A DNA stretch of 59,435 nt. Origin: Rhodocyclaceae bacterium (GTDB taxonomy: Bacteria > Pseudomonadota > Gammaproteobacteria > Burkholderiales > Rhodocyclaceae). The notes below the pieces were generated by a model. That model was not told where the DNA came from. It was given only the letters and a program-made list of their open reading frames with translations, and ran no database searches. The translations under genes were made by a program, and so were the position numbers. Shown here in pieces: positions 19,966-28,558 of this stretch; position 1 is the first letter of the stretch, and the number at the start of each line of letters is the position of its first letter. The DNA lies in NCBI GenBank assembly GCA_024709955.1, contig JANJVS010000051.1, positions 1 to 59,435 of the forward strand, in the 5' to 3' direction.

Positions 19966-20268
19966 ATGCAGACCAACGTGAGCAGCTTTGATGGCAAGAC
20001 CATCATCCAACTGCAGGGGCGTTTCGATTTCAACGCGCACCGCGAGTTTCGCGAGGCGGTCGACCAGGCGGTCAAGGATGCCGTGGCCCAGATCCAGGTC
20101 GATCTGAGCGGGGTCGATTACCTCGACAGCTCGGCGCTGGGCATGTTGCTGATGTTGCGCGACAAGGCCAAGGGGGCCGGCAAGGAGGTGGCGCTGGCCA
20201 ACGCCCGTGGTTCGGTGAAGCAGGTAATCGAGATCGCCAATTTCGGCAAGCTGTTCGCGATCGTCTGA
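19966..20268 (+). CDS. STAS-domain anti-sigma factor antagonist (HsbA-like)
   Basis: The 100-aa single STAS domain has the phosphorylatable serine motif VDYLDSSALGMLL (Ser 55/56). Such proteins bind an anti-sigma factor when dephosphorylated. The ATG at 19966 has GGAG at six bases; an ATG at 19954 is an alternative. It is followed after 40 bp by a PP2C/HATPase regulator able to dephosphorylate or phosphorylate it. This pair resembles HsbA-HsbR of Pseudomonas, where HsbA binds FlgM or a cyclase. The HsbA equivalence is inference from domains and context. Confidence 0.85.
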   Translation: MQTNVSSFDGKTIIQLQGRFDFNAHREFREAVDQAVKDAVAQIQVDLSGVDYLDSSALGMLLMLRDKAKGAGKEVALANARGSVKQVIEIANFGKLFAIV

Positions 20269-20308
20269 TCCGCGGCCCGGATCCCGCTTCGCAGGCGCGC
20301 CGGCTGGC

Positions 20309-22051
20309 ATGGAGATCCTGCTCGTCGAGCACCGTCCGGCGGAAGCCGCCGCGAGCGCGGAGTTTTTTCGCCGCAGCGGCCATGCGGTAAGCCTTGCCGA
20401 CTCGGGCGGCCAGGCGCTGGAACACTTCCGGCGGAACCGACCGGACTTGGTCGTGGTCGGCCATCATCCTCCCGTCCTGGACGGCATCGGCCTGACGCAA
20501 GCCTTGGTGCGGCAGCTCGCGCCCCGCTGGCTGCCGGTCGTCCTGGTCTCGGACGCATGCGATGAAGGCTTGCGGACGCGGGCGGCGGAAGCGGGGGCGG
20601 ATGCCTGCTTCGCCAGGCCCCTGCAGTCCGCCGCGCTTAGTGCGCGTCTCGACGTGATTGCGCGCCTCCTGAAAATGCAGCAGGACGCCGAAAGCCGCCT
20701 GGCGCGCCTCGACCGCTATCTGGCGGCGGAGGCGGAGGATCTGCGCATCGCCCGCCACCTGGTCGAGCATCAGCTGGCGCCGGAGGAGGCGCGCCTGCTC
20801 GACGATCCGGCCGTCCTGCACTGGCGCCAGTCCAGCCCGATGCGGGGGGGCGACATGTTGTCGGTGGCGCGCGCGCCCAGCGGCATCCTCCATGTCATGC
20901 TCGCCGACGCCGACAGCAGTGGCCTGTCGGCCTACATCAGCCTGTTGCCGATCATCGGACCCTTCCATCGCATGACGGAAAAGGGCTTTCCGCTCGCCAC
21001 CATCGCCCGCGAACTGAATCTGAAAGTGCGCCAGGCCTTGCCCGCCAACCGTCGGGTGGCCGCGCAGCTGGTCGCCGTCGATGCGCGCGAGGGTATCGTC
21101 AGCGTCTGGAACGGCGGCATGCCCGCCGCCTTCATGCTCGATGACTCCGGCCGCCATTCCCGGGGTTTTTCCCGGGGCCAGCCGCCGCTCGGCGCACTGC
21201 CGGACGAGGCGTTCGACGACCGGGTGGAGCAGCATGCCTTCGCGCGGGGCGAGCGGCTGGTCATGGTTTCCGACGGTTTGCAGGAGGCGCTCGGACCCAC
21301 CGGGCGACCCTTCGGCGCGCAGGGGGTGATCGATGCGCTGGCCGGCCTGTCGCGCGGCCAGCGCCGCGTCGAGGCGAGCGCCGCAGTGGCCGCCCAGCTC
21401 GACGGACTGACTGCCCACGACGACATGTCCCTGGTATTGATCGATTGCGAGCGGGAAGCGGCGGCGCCGGGTGCAGTGCCGCACAAGCCGGCGCGGCCGC
21501 GTGACTCCGGCAACTGGCGTTTCAGTTTGCGCCTGGGCGCCCATGAGCTGGCGCATCTGGATGTGGTCCCGCTGCTGCTCAATGTGGCGGAACAGCTGAA
21601 TGCCACCGACGAGCATGCCGGCGAGCTGTTCGTCATCCTGTCCGAGCTGTACAACAACGCCCTCGATCACGGGGTGCTGCGCCTGGATTCCACTCTCAAG
21701 CTCTCGCCGGACGGCATGGAGACCTGGCTGAAGACGCGCGAGAAGCGTCTTGCCGGCTTGAGCAGCGGCGAAATCGAGCTGTCGGTGGAGCGGCTCGGCG
21801 ATGCCGGGGAGGCCTGGCTGCGCATCGTCTGCCGTGACAGCGGACCGGGCTTCGATGTGCGCGCCGTCGGCCAAGGCGCCCCGACAGGAGCGGCCGCCAT
21901 GGCCCCGAGCACGCTGCCGTTCGGGCGCGGTCTGGCGCTGGTCCGGCACTTAGCCCAAGGACTGGATTTCAACGAATGCGGCAATGAAATCACGGCGCTG
22001 CTGTCCCTCGACAGTGCAACTGGGAGGATAGTTGCGCAAAAAACTGCTTAG
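20309..22051 (+). CDS. Pseudo-receiver - PP2C phosphatase - HATPase regulator (HsbR-like)
   Basis: A 580-aa protein. Residues 1-120 are receiver-like but the phospho-Asp site reads VVVGHHPPVLDG (Gly at 51) and the acidic pocket is VEH, so phosphotransfer looks lost. Residues ~165-390 form a SpoIIE-type PP2C phosphatase with metal ligands in RGGDM, LADADSSG, VSDGLQEA and HDDMSLV. Residues ~425-570 form an anti-sigma-type HATPase (SELYNNALDHGV, CRDSGPGFD, FGRGLALVRHL). It probably sets the phosphorylation of the adjacent STAS protein by kinase and phosphatase activities, as HsbR does. How it senses a signal without a working receiver is unclear. Confidence 0.85.
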   Translation: MEILLVEHRPAEAAASAEFFRRSGHAVSLADSGGQALEHFRRNRPDLVVVGHHPPVLDGIGLTQALVRQLAPRWLPVVLVSDACDEGLRTRAAEAGADACFARPLQSAALSARLDVIARLLKMQQDAESRLARLDRYLAAEAEDLRIARHLVEHQLAPEEARLLDDPAVLHWRQSSPMRGGDMLSVARAPSGILHVMLADADSSGLSAYISLLPIIGPFHRMTEKGFPLATIARELNLKVRQALPANRRVAAQLVAVDAREGIVSVWNGGMPAAFMLDDSGRHSRGFSRGQPPLGALPDEAFDDRVEQHAFARGERLVMVSDGLQEALGPTGRPFGAQGVIDALAGLSRGQRRVEASAAVAAQLDGLTAHDDMSLVLIDCEREAAAPGAVPHKPARPRDSGNWRFSLRLGAHELAHLDVVPLLLNVAEQLNATDEHAGELFVILSELYNNALDHGVLRLDSTLKLSPDGMETWLKTREKRLAGLSSGEIELSVERLGDAGEAWLRIVCRDSGPGFDVRAVGQGAPTGAAAMAPSTLPFGRGLALVRHLAQGLDFNECGNEITALLSLDSATGRIVAQKTA

Positions 22052-22099
22052 GCGCCTGATTTCAGTCAAAGTCATGGTGCTGTGATAAGGGTAAACAGG

Positions 22100-22125
22100 T
22101 ATTATTACTTCCGCAGTAAATAATA
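22100..22125. promoter_or_regulatory. AT-rich inverted repeat upstream of an MCP gene
   Basis: TATTATTACT (22100-22109) pairs with AGTAAATAATA (22115-22125) with one bulge, in a strikingly AT-rich stretch (22080-22160) of otherwise GC-rich DNA. It may be the promoter/operator of the MCP at 22226. No sigma28 or sigma54 consensus of good quality was found. Confidence 0.35.
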
Positions 22126-22157
22126 ACTCGCGGCGAATAATAAAAAATGAAAAATGG

Positions 22158-22182
22158 GAAAGTCGGCGCTGGCAGGACGGTA
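22158..22182 (-). repeat. Dispersed ~25-bp repeat upstream of the MCP at 22226
   Basis: An inverse-orientation copy with 22 of 25 matches, lying between an AT-rich dyad and the ribosome site of the MCP gene. Confidence 0.75.
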
Positions 22183-22225
22183 AGGAGAACGGCGCACAAC
22201 TTGAACAACCCAGAGGAGTGAGGAA

Positions 22226-23932
22226 ATGTCGAATATAACGAAGCAGGCGCGCCTGATTCATGGGACCGCGGGACTGCTGCTGGGAGGGCTCGGGCTGGGC
22301 GGCGTCTACCTTGCCGGCGCCACCCCCAGCATGCTTGTCGTCGCGTTCTACGTCGCGCTCGGACTGGGGGTGATTTTTCTGCCAAGCATGATGGTGGCAT
22401 CGACGATCGGCCGTCCGCTCGACCGCATGCGCGAGGCCATCCACACCACGCGCAACGACGGCGATCTGACGCGCGAGGTCGAGGTGACGGCCAGCAGCGG
22501 GATCGAGCCCGCGGCCAAGGCCTATAACGAACTGCTGGCGACCTTCCACGACATCACCACGCGCATTGTGTTCAATGCCGGTCAGGTGGCGGACATGGCC
22601 GACAAGCTGATAAGCGAGGCCGAGAAGACCGCCGCTGGTTCCCTGGAGCAAAGCCAGGCGGCGGAGACGGCGGCCGAGGCGGTGGCCGAAATGGCCGGCG
22701 GCATGCAGGAAGTGGCGGGCAACGCCGAGGAGACCGCGCGCATCGCCCAGCAGGCCAAGGATCATTCCGCGCACGGCGCGCGGATCGTCGAGGAGGCGTC
22801 CGCCGAGATCGAGCGCATCGCGCGTTCGGTCGAGCAGTCCGCCCAGGTGGTGGCGACCCTCGGCGAGCGTTCCGAGGCGATTTCCGGCATCGCCCGCACC
22901 ATTCACGAAATCGCCGACCAGACCAACCTGCTGGCGCTGAATGCCGCCATCGAGGCGGCGCGGGCCGGAGAACAGGGGCGCGGGTTTGCCGTCGTCGCCG
23001 ACGAAGTCAGGAAGCTTGCCGAGCGCACCAGCGCCGCGACCGGCGAGATCACCGCGATGATCTCGGCGATCCAGAGCGAAACCCAGAGCGCCATCGCCAC
23101 CATCCGCGACGGTTCCGCGCAGGCGCGCAACGGCGCCCAACTGGCACGCCAGGCGGCCGACGCGCTCGGGTTGATCAACCAGGGAGCGCAGGAAACCACC
23201 GAGAAGGTGGACCTGATCGCGCGCGCGGCCCAAGCGCAGGCCACGCGCACCAGCGAAGTGGCCGAACTGGTCACCAACATCATGGCGCTCGCCGACCGCA
23301 ACAATGAAGGCGCGCGGCTGACCCTGGAGGAGGCGCGCCAGCTCGACCACCTGGCGATCAACCTGGAGGAGGTGGGCAAGATTTTCAAGCTCGGCAAGCG
23401 CGGCGACGAGGCCCTTGCCCTGCACGCGCGCATGCCGGCGGTGGTGCAGGCGGCTGCGGCGGCGGTGGGCCAGGCGCTGGAGGCGGCGATCGACCGCGGC
23501 GAGATCAAATTGGAAGACGTCTTCGACCAGAACTACGCGCCGATCCCCAATACCAAGCCGCAAAAGTTCCATACCCGCTACGACAGCCAGGCCGATCGCC
23601 TGCTGCCGAATGTGCAGGAGCCGCTGCTCGACAGGAACCGCGAGATCGCCTACGCCATCGCCTGCGACCAGAACGGCTACGTACCGACCCACAACAAGCG
23701 GTTTACCCAACCGCTGACCGGCGACGAGAAGAAGGACATGCTGGGCAACCGCACCAAGCGCGTCTTCTCCGATCCGGTGGGCAAGCGCTGCGGCACCCAC
23801 GAGGCGCCGTTCCTGCTGCAAACCTATCGCCGCGATACCGGCGAGATCATGCATGACATTTCCGCGCCGGTGTATGTCAAGGGACGCCATTGGGGCGGTT
23901 TCCGCATCGGCTATCGGACCGATCAAGGATAG
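22226..23932 (+). CDS. Methyl-accepting chemotaxis protein with C-terminal sensor-like domain
   Basis: A 568-aa receptor. Two helices (about 12-31 and 36-58) are separated by a very short loop, so there is no periplasmic sensor. HAMP and a signalling domain follow, with tip [19 protein letters not shown]. After the coiled coil, about 155 extra residues (from [65 protein letters not shown]) form a cytoplasmic domain common at the C-terminus of alpha/betaproteobacterial MCPs. Sensing is therefore probably intracellular. It lacks a W-x-x-F tail. GAGGAG precedes the ATG. The next MCP follows 6 bp later. Confidence 0.9.
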   Translation: MSNITKQARLIHGTAGLLLGGLGLGGVYLAGATPSMLVVAFYVALGLGVIFLPSMMVASTIGRPLDRMREAIHTTRNDGDLTREVEVTASSGIEPAAKAYNELLATFHDITTRIVFNAGQVADMADKLISEAEKTAAGSLEQSQAAETAAEAVAEMAGGMQEVAGNAEETARIAQQAKDHSAHGARIVEEASAEIERIARSVEQSAQVVATLGERSEAISGIARTIHEIADQTNLLALNAAIEAARAGEQGRGFAVVADEVRKLAERTSAATGEITAMISAIQSETQSAIATIRDGSAQARNGAQLARQAADALGLINQGAQETTEKVDLIARAAQAQATRTSEVAELVTNIMALADRNNEGARLTLEEARQLDHLAINLEEVGKIFKLGKRGDEALALHARMPAVVQAAAAAVGQALEAAIDRGEIKLEDVFDQNYAPIPNTKPQKFHTRYDSQADRLLPNVQEPLLDRNREIAYAIACDQNGYVPTHNKRFTQPLTGDEKKDMLGNRTKRVFSDPVGKRCGTHEAPFLLQTYRRDTGEIMHDISAPVYVKGRHWGGFRIGYRTDQG

Positions 23933-23938
23933 GTAAAT

Positions 23939-25159
23939 ATGCCTCTGCGTCAGCGTTTGTTTCTGGTCCTGGCCGTGCTGGCCGTGGTGACGGTGATTGC
24001 CAACGGTTTTTCCTTCGTCATGTACCTGCGCCTGGCCGAAGAGGCCGGACGCCTGGATCCGAAGCTGCTGGCGCAGGCCACCAGCGTCCGCAACTGGATG
24101 GTCGGCGTGATCGCCATCGCCTCCGTCGTTGGCCTGGCCGCGTTCATCCAGCTGGCGCGTCTGCTGCTTTCCCTGCTCGGCGGCGACCCGCAATACGCTG
24201 CCGACGTGGTGAAGCGCATTTCCGCCGGCGATCTGACCGTCGATATCAGCCTGCGGCCGGGGGACAACAGCAGCCTGCTGGCGGCGATCGCCGGCATGCG
24301 CAACAATCTGCGCGACATGGCCAGCGAACTCACGGCCGCGTCGCACAAGCTGCGTGGCACGGCCGCCAGCTTCCACGAGATCGTCACCGGCCTGCAGGCC
24401 GGCACCGCCGAGCAGAGCACGGCTGCCCAGGATACCGCGGGCGCCGTGGCCCGCCTCTCGGGGGGAGTCGACGACATCGCCGCCCAGGCGGCCGAAGTCG
24501 ATCGCCTGGCCGCGGAAAGCCTGACGCGGGCCCAGGATGGCAACGAAAGTCTCTCGCGCATGATCGGCGAACTGACGTTGGCGGAGAATTCGGTGCGCGA
24601 AATGAGCGAGACCGCCCGCGAGTTCGTCAGCAGCGCCACCGTGATCACCAACATGACCCGCGAGGTGCGCGACATCGCCGACCAGACCAACCTGCTGGCG
24701 CTCAATGCCGCGATCGAGGCGGCGCGCGCCGGCGAGCAGGGCCGCGGCTTCGCCGTGGTGGCCGACGAGGTGCGCAAGCTCGCGGAAAAGTCCGCCAAGA
24801 CCGCCAGCGAGATCGATGGCGTCACCAAGAGCCTCGAACAGCAGGCGGCGCAGGTCGAGTCCGCCCTCGATCGCGGGTTGTCCGCCCTCGGAACCTCCCA
24901 GGAATACCTCGAAACCGTCGCGATCACCCTAGGCGAGGCCAATCAGACCGTTGGTCAGACCACCGACGGCATGGGGCGGATCACCACCGCGGTCGGCGGC
25001 CAGAGCCAGGCGAGCGCGGAAATATCGGCGAACATCGAGCGCATCGTCGCCATGGCGACGAGTTGCGACACGACGCTGGGTGAGGTTGTCGCCGGCGCAC
25101 AACAACTGGAAACGCTGGCCGGCGAGCTGGAAACCGCGGTTCAGCGGTTCAGGCTATGA
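23939..25159 (+). CDS. Short methyl-accepting chemotaxis protein without periplasmic sensor
   Basis: The 406-aa receptor-like protein has two helices (about 5-27 and 53-75) joined by only ~25 residues, a HAMP-like linker ([19 protein letters not shown]) and a signalling domain with tip [20 protein letters not shown]. There is no recognisable ligand-binding domain or C-terminal tether. It probably senses membrane or cytoplasmic state, or works with the preceding MCP, with which it is in an operon (6-bp gap). Confidence 0.88.
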   Translation: MPLRQRLFLVLAVLAVVTVIANGFSFVMYLRLAEEAGRLDPKLLAQATSVRNWMVGVIAIASVVGLAAFIQLARLLLSLLGGDPQYAADVVKRISAGDLTVDISLRPGDNSSLLAAIAGMRNNLRDMASELTAASHKLRGTAASFHEIVTGLQAGTAEQSTAAQDTAGAVARLSGGVDDIAAQAAEVDRLAAESLTRAQDGNESLSRMIGELTLAENSVREMSETAREFVSSATVITNMTREVRDIADQTNLLALNAAIEAARAGEQGRGFAVVADEVRKLAEKSAKTASEIDGVTKSLEQQAAQVESALDRGLSALGTSQEYLETVAITLGEANQTVGQTTDGMGRITTAVGGQSQASAEISANIERIVAMATSCDTTLGEVVAGAQQLETLAGELETAVQRFRL

Positions 25160-25188
25160 AGAATGGCGTAATATATCCGCCAAAGCAT

Positions 25189-25215
25189 TCAGTTATCTCG
25201 GCTTTGCGCCGATAA
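25189..25215 (+). promoter_or_regulatory. Probable FliA (sigma28) promoter before cheV
   Basis: A perfect sigma28 -10 box GCCGATAA (25208-25215) lies 11 bases after TCAGTTAT (25189-25196), a weak match to TAAAGTTT. It sits 34 bp before the cheV start. The -35 half is poor, so confidence is moderate. Confidence 0.5.
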
Positions 25216-25248
25216 ACACAACGTCTTCCCCGCCTGAAAGGTGGTCAA

Positions 25249-26217
25249 ATGTCCGAATTACTCAAGAACATCGATGCGCGCACCCGGCTGGCCGGCACCA
25301 ACAAACTGGAAATCCTGCTGTTTTCGTTGGGCACGGACTTGCGCACCGGTCGTCAGGAGACCTTCGGCATCAACGTGTTCAAGGTGCGCGAGGTCATGCG
25401 CACGCCGGTGGTCACCGCGGCGCCCGACATGCCGGCCGCCGTCAAGGGCATGGTGTCCCTGCGCGGCATCCTCGTCCCGGTGGTCGATCTGGCCGACTTC
25501 ATCGGCATGCAGACCGAGACACCCCGCGACATCATGATCGTCACCGAATACAACGGACACACCCAGGGGTTCCTGGTCGAGTCGGTCGACACCATCCTGC
25601 GCCTCGACTGGTCGAAGATGCGCGTGCCGCCGGAAATGCTGACGGCCAACCTGGGAGGTCTGGTGACCGCCGTGACGGAGCTCCAGGACGGCCGGCTGGT
25701 GATGATGCTCGATGTCGAGCGCATCCTTTCGGAAACCGCCAAATACGATGACGAAATGGTGTTCAGCGCCATCCAGCCGATCGGCAAGGAGGGACTGACG
25801 ATCCTCTACGCCGACGACTCCTCGGTGGCGCGGGGCCAGATCGAGCGCACCCTGAATGCCTTGGGCATCCGCGGCGTCGCCGCCATGAACGGCAGGCAGG
25901 CCTGGGACGAGCTGCAGAAGATCGCTAACTATGCCGACGCCACCGGCCGAGCGGTCAAGGATCTCGTGCAGCTGATCCTCACCGATGTCGAGATGCCGGA
26001 GATGGACGGCTATATCCTGACCAAGAACATCAAGTCCGACCCCCGTTTTGCCGGCATTCCCGTGATCATGCATTCCTCGCTGTCGTCGATGTCCAACCAG
26101 CAGCTTGGCAAATCCGTGGGCGTCGATGACTACGTGCCCAAGTTCGAGGCGCAGCGCCTGGCGGAAACCCTCAGCCGCCTGCTGCTCAGGGAAGAACCGG
26201 CGGCGCAGGCCGCCTGA
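25249..26217 (+). CDS. cheV: Chemotaxis protein CheV (copy 1)
   Basis: A 322-aa CheW-receiver fusion. The CheW part (about 10-170) contains [38 protein letters not shown]. The receiver (about 185-310) has YADDSSVAR, phospho-acceptor in LILTDVEMPEMDG, and a lysine near VPKFEAQ. It couples receptors to CheA and can act as a phosphate sink or adaptation device. A second CheV follows 14 bp later. In this block there is no cheW, so the CheVs probably couple the nearby CheA copy 2. Confidence 0.94.
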   Translation: MSELLKNIDARTRLAGTNKLEILLFSLGTDLRTGRQETFGINVFKVREVMRTPVVTAAPDMPAAVKGMVSLRGILVPVVDLADFIGMQTETPRDIMIVTEYNGHTQGFLVESVDTILRLDWSKMRVPPEMLTANLGGLVTAVTELQDGRLVMMLDVERILSETAKYDDEMVFSAIQPIGKEGLTILYADDSSVARGQIERTLNALGIRGVAAMNGRQAWDELQKIANYADATGRAVKDLVQLILTDVEMPEMDGYILTKNIKSDPRFAGIPVIMHSSLSSMSNQQLGKSVGVDDYVPKFEAQRLAETLSRLLLREEPAAQAA

Positions 26218-26231
26218 CGGAGATTCGCAGA

Positions 26232-27200
26232 ATGAGCAACCTAGCTTCGCTGATGACCCAGGCCCAGGCCTCCCTGATGGAGAACGTCGATGCCCGCACC
26301 AAGCTGGCCGGCTCGAACCGCATGGAGATTCTGCTGTTTTCCCTGGGCACGAACGAAACTTTCGGCATCAACGTCTTCAAGGTGCGGGAAGTCAGCAAGA
26401 CGCCGGCGATCACCAAGTCTCCCCACATGCCCGATGGCGTGGAAGGGCTCATCAGCCTGCGCGGCAACGTGATCCCCGTGGTCTCTCTGGCGCGCGTGAT
26501 GCACTTGGCCGATGCCCCGCCCGGTCGCGGCGGCTCGATGATGGTCACCGAATACAGCAAGCGCACGCTCGGCTTCCTGGTGCATGACGTCGATCGCATC
26601 ATCCGCGTCGAGTGGGACAAGGTGCGCGCGCCCGAATCGGTCACCGGCGGCATGCACGCCTACATCACGGCGATCACGGAGCTCGACAACGGCAAGCTGG
26701 TGTCGATCGTCGACGTCGAGCAGATCATGGCCAATACCTTCGGCGAGGCGCTGGTCGGGCAGATCGAGAAGATGGGCGGCGACGAGGAATACAACCTGTT
26801 CTTCGTCGACGACTCGGCGGTGGCGCGCAAGAAGATCGCCGAGGTTCTGGAAAAGCTGGGCGTCAAGCACAAGCATGCGCAGAACGGCATGGAGGCCTGG
26901 ACGCGGCTGTCCGGCATGGCCGCGCATGCCCAGCAGACCGGCCGCAGCTTGCGCGACGAGGTGAATGTCATCCTCGTGGACGCCGAAATGCCGGAGATGG
27001 ACGGCTACGTCCTGACCAAGAACATCAAGTCCGACAGCCGCTTCAACGGCATCCCGGTGGTGATGCACTCGTCGCTGTCGTCCGAGGCGAACCGGTCGAT
27101 GGGCAAGGCCGTCGGCGTGGATGCCTATGTCGCCAAGTTCGACGCCGAGGCGCTGGCCGATACGCTGCGCCCGCTGCTGCTCAAGTCGCAGCGTGATTGA
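26232..27200 (+). CDS. cheV: Chemotaxis protein CheV (copy 2)
   Basis: A second 322-aa CheW-receiver protein, clearly paralogous to the preceding one: [30 protein letters not shown], in part, and receiver [11 protein letters not shown] with [21 protein letters not shown]. It differs by a longer N-terminus and lacks the LRTGRQ insertion of copy 1. The tandem arose by duplication. Both keep phosphorylation motifs, so both are probably functional and may serve different receptors. Confidence 0.94.
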   Translation: MSNLASLMTQAQASLMENVDARTKLAGSNRMEILLFSLGTNETFGINVFKVREVSKTPAITKSPHMPDGVEGLISLRGNVIPVVSLARVMHLADAPPGRGGSMMVTEYSKRTLGFLVHDVDRIIRVEWDKVRAPESVTGGMHAYITAITELDNGKLVSIVDVEQIMANTFGEALVGQIEKMGGDEEYNLFFVDDSAVARKKIAEVLEKLGVKHKHAQNGMEAWTRLSGMAAHAQQTGRSLRDEVNVILVDAEMPEMDGYVLTKNIKSDSRFNGIPVVMHSSLSSEANRSMGKAVGVDAYVAKFDAEALADTLRPLLLKSQRD

Positions 27201-27241
27201 GCGTCATACATAAAAGTCAGGTTTCATCCGGAGAGGGTTTC

Positions 27242-27637
27242 ATGCCAGCAGATCCAAGCAAAATCAAGTTTCTCGTCGTCGATGACTTTTCGACGATGCG
27301 GCGCATCGTGCGCAACCTGTTGAAGGAGCTTGGCTTCACCAACGTGGATGAGGCGGAGGACGGCGCCGTGGCTTGGCAGAAGCTGCAGGGCGGGGGCTTC
27401 GACTTCGTCATCACCGACTGGAACATGCCGAACATGGATGGCCTGACGCTGTTGCAGACGATCCGCGGCGATGCCACCCATAAGGTGCTTCCGGTATTGA
27501 TGATCACCGCCGAGGCGAAAAAGGAGAACATCATCGCCGCCGCGCAGGCGGGAGCGTCGGGCTATATCGTCAAGCCCTTCACCGCGGCGACGCTCAACGA
27601 GAAACTCACCAAGATTTTCGAGAAATTGGGCTGGTAA
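27242..27637 (+). CDS. cheY: Chemotaxis response regulator CheY (copy 2)
   Basis: The 131-aa receiver, [21 protein letters not shown] in part, has phospho-acceptor motif [23 protein letters not shown] and VKPFTA. It is closer to enteric CheY than copy 1 ([17 protein letters not shown]) and lies directly before cheZ. It is therefore the better candidate for the switch-binding CheY. GGAGAGG lies upstream of the ATG. Confidence 0.95.
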   Translation: MPADPSKIKFLVVDDFSTMRRIVRNLLKELGFTNVDEAEDGAVAWQKLQGGGFDFVITDWNMPNMDGLTLLQTIRGDATHKVLPVLMITAEAKKENIIAAAQAGASGYIVKPFTAATLNEKLTKIFEKLGW

Positions 27638-27688
27638 AACATGGTCCGGCCGTCCCAGCAGGGGCGGACGCCAGGGATGGAAACAAGC

Positions 27689-28528
27689 ATGGCTAAACCG
27701 ATCAAATTCGACGAATCCGGCGACTCGCAGGATCTGCAGGCGCTGTTCGACAGCATCGCCGCCGGGCCGCCGCCGGCACCGCCCCCGCCGACGCCCGACC
27801 CGTCGGGGGACTCGGACGATCTGCAGGCCTTGTTCGACAGCGTGTCCGCGCATGTGGCGGAGTCCAGCGAGGCGGCCGCGCCGGAAAGCCTGGGGGCGGA
27901 CAATGGGGGGGCGGGAATCGTGTCGCAGGAGGATGTGTTCAATCGCATCGGCCACATGGCCCGCAAGTTGCACGACGGCATGCGCGAACTCGGCTACGAC
28001 CGCATGCTGGAGGATACGGCGCGCCAGATGCCGGATGCCGAGGAGCGCCTCAACTACATCGCGCGCATGACGGAACAGGCGGCGAGCCGGGTGCTCAATG
28101 CCACCGATATCGCCAAACCGGCCCAGGACGAGCTGGAGCGGAGCGTCAAGATGCTCGGCGCCCGCTGGGAGATGATGTTCGCCAACCAGCTGTCGGTGGA
28201 CGACTTCAAGCAGCTGGCCGCCGATACGCGGATCTTTTTCGCCGAGGCTCCGGCCAAGATCGATATCACCAATGCCCAGCTCAACGAGATCATGATGGCC
28301 CAGGATTTCCAGGATCTGACCGGCCAGGTGATCAAGAAGGTCGTGGCCATGGTGCAGAGCTTCGAGGCCCAGCTGCTGCAGGTGCTGATCGACGTGATGC
28401 CGGAAGAGAAAAAGGCCGAGGCCCCGGCCGGATTGATGAACGGTCCGGTCATCAATGCCGTCGGCCGCGCGGACGTGGTGACCAGCCAGGCGCAGGTCGA
28501 TGACCTGCTCGAAAGTTTGGGGTTCTGA
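27689..28528 (+). CDS. cheZ: CheY-P phosphatase CheZ with duplicated N-terminal peptide
   Basis: The 279-aa CheZ has a long four-helix-bundle core and the catalytic DFQDLTGQ motif (about residue 210), whose glutamine drives CheY-P hydrolysis. The C-terminal peptide SQAQVDDLLESLGF docks CheY-P. Before the core are two copies of a similar peptide, SGDSQDLQALFDSIA and SGDSDDLQALFDSVS, separated by a Pro-rich spacer. They resemble the C-terminal docking helix and the FliM CheY-binding peptide. Starts at 27641 and 27677 are possible; 27689 (MAKPIKFDESGDS) has the best-placed purines. It is in an operon with cheY and cheA. Confidence 0.9.
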   Translation: MAKPIKFDESGDSQDLQALFDSIAAGPPPAPPPPTPDPSGDSDDLQALFDSVSAHVAESSEAAAPESLGADNGGAGIVSQEDVFNRIGHMARKLHDGMRELGYDRMLEDTARQMPDAEERLNYIARMTEQAASRVLNATDIAKPAQDELERSVKMLGARWEMMFANQLSVDDFKQLAADTRIFFAEAPAKIDITNAQLNEIMMAQDFQDLTGQVIKKVVAMVQSFEAQLLQVLIDVMPEEKKAEAPAGLMNGPVINAVGRADVVTSQAQVDDLLESLGF

Positions 28529-28558
28529 TTCGGCGCCGTGCGCCGGAAGGAGAGAAGC

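Noticed and set aside
22080-22140. FliA promoter before the MCP at 22226 (TAAA and GCGAATAA boxes)
   Set aside because: The spacing is 12 rather than 15 bases between TAAA and the -10 box, and the region is simply AT-rich.
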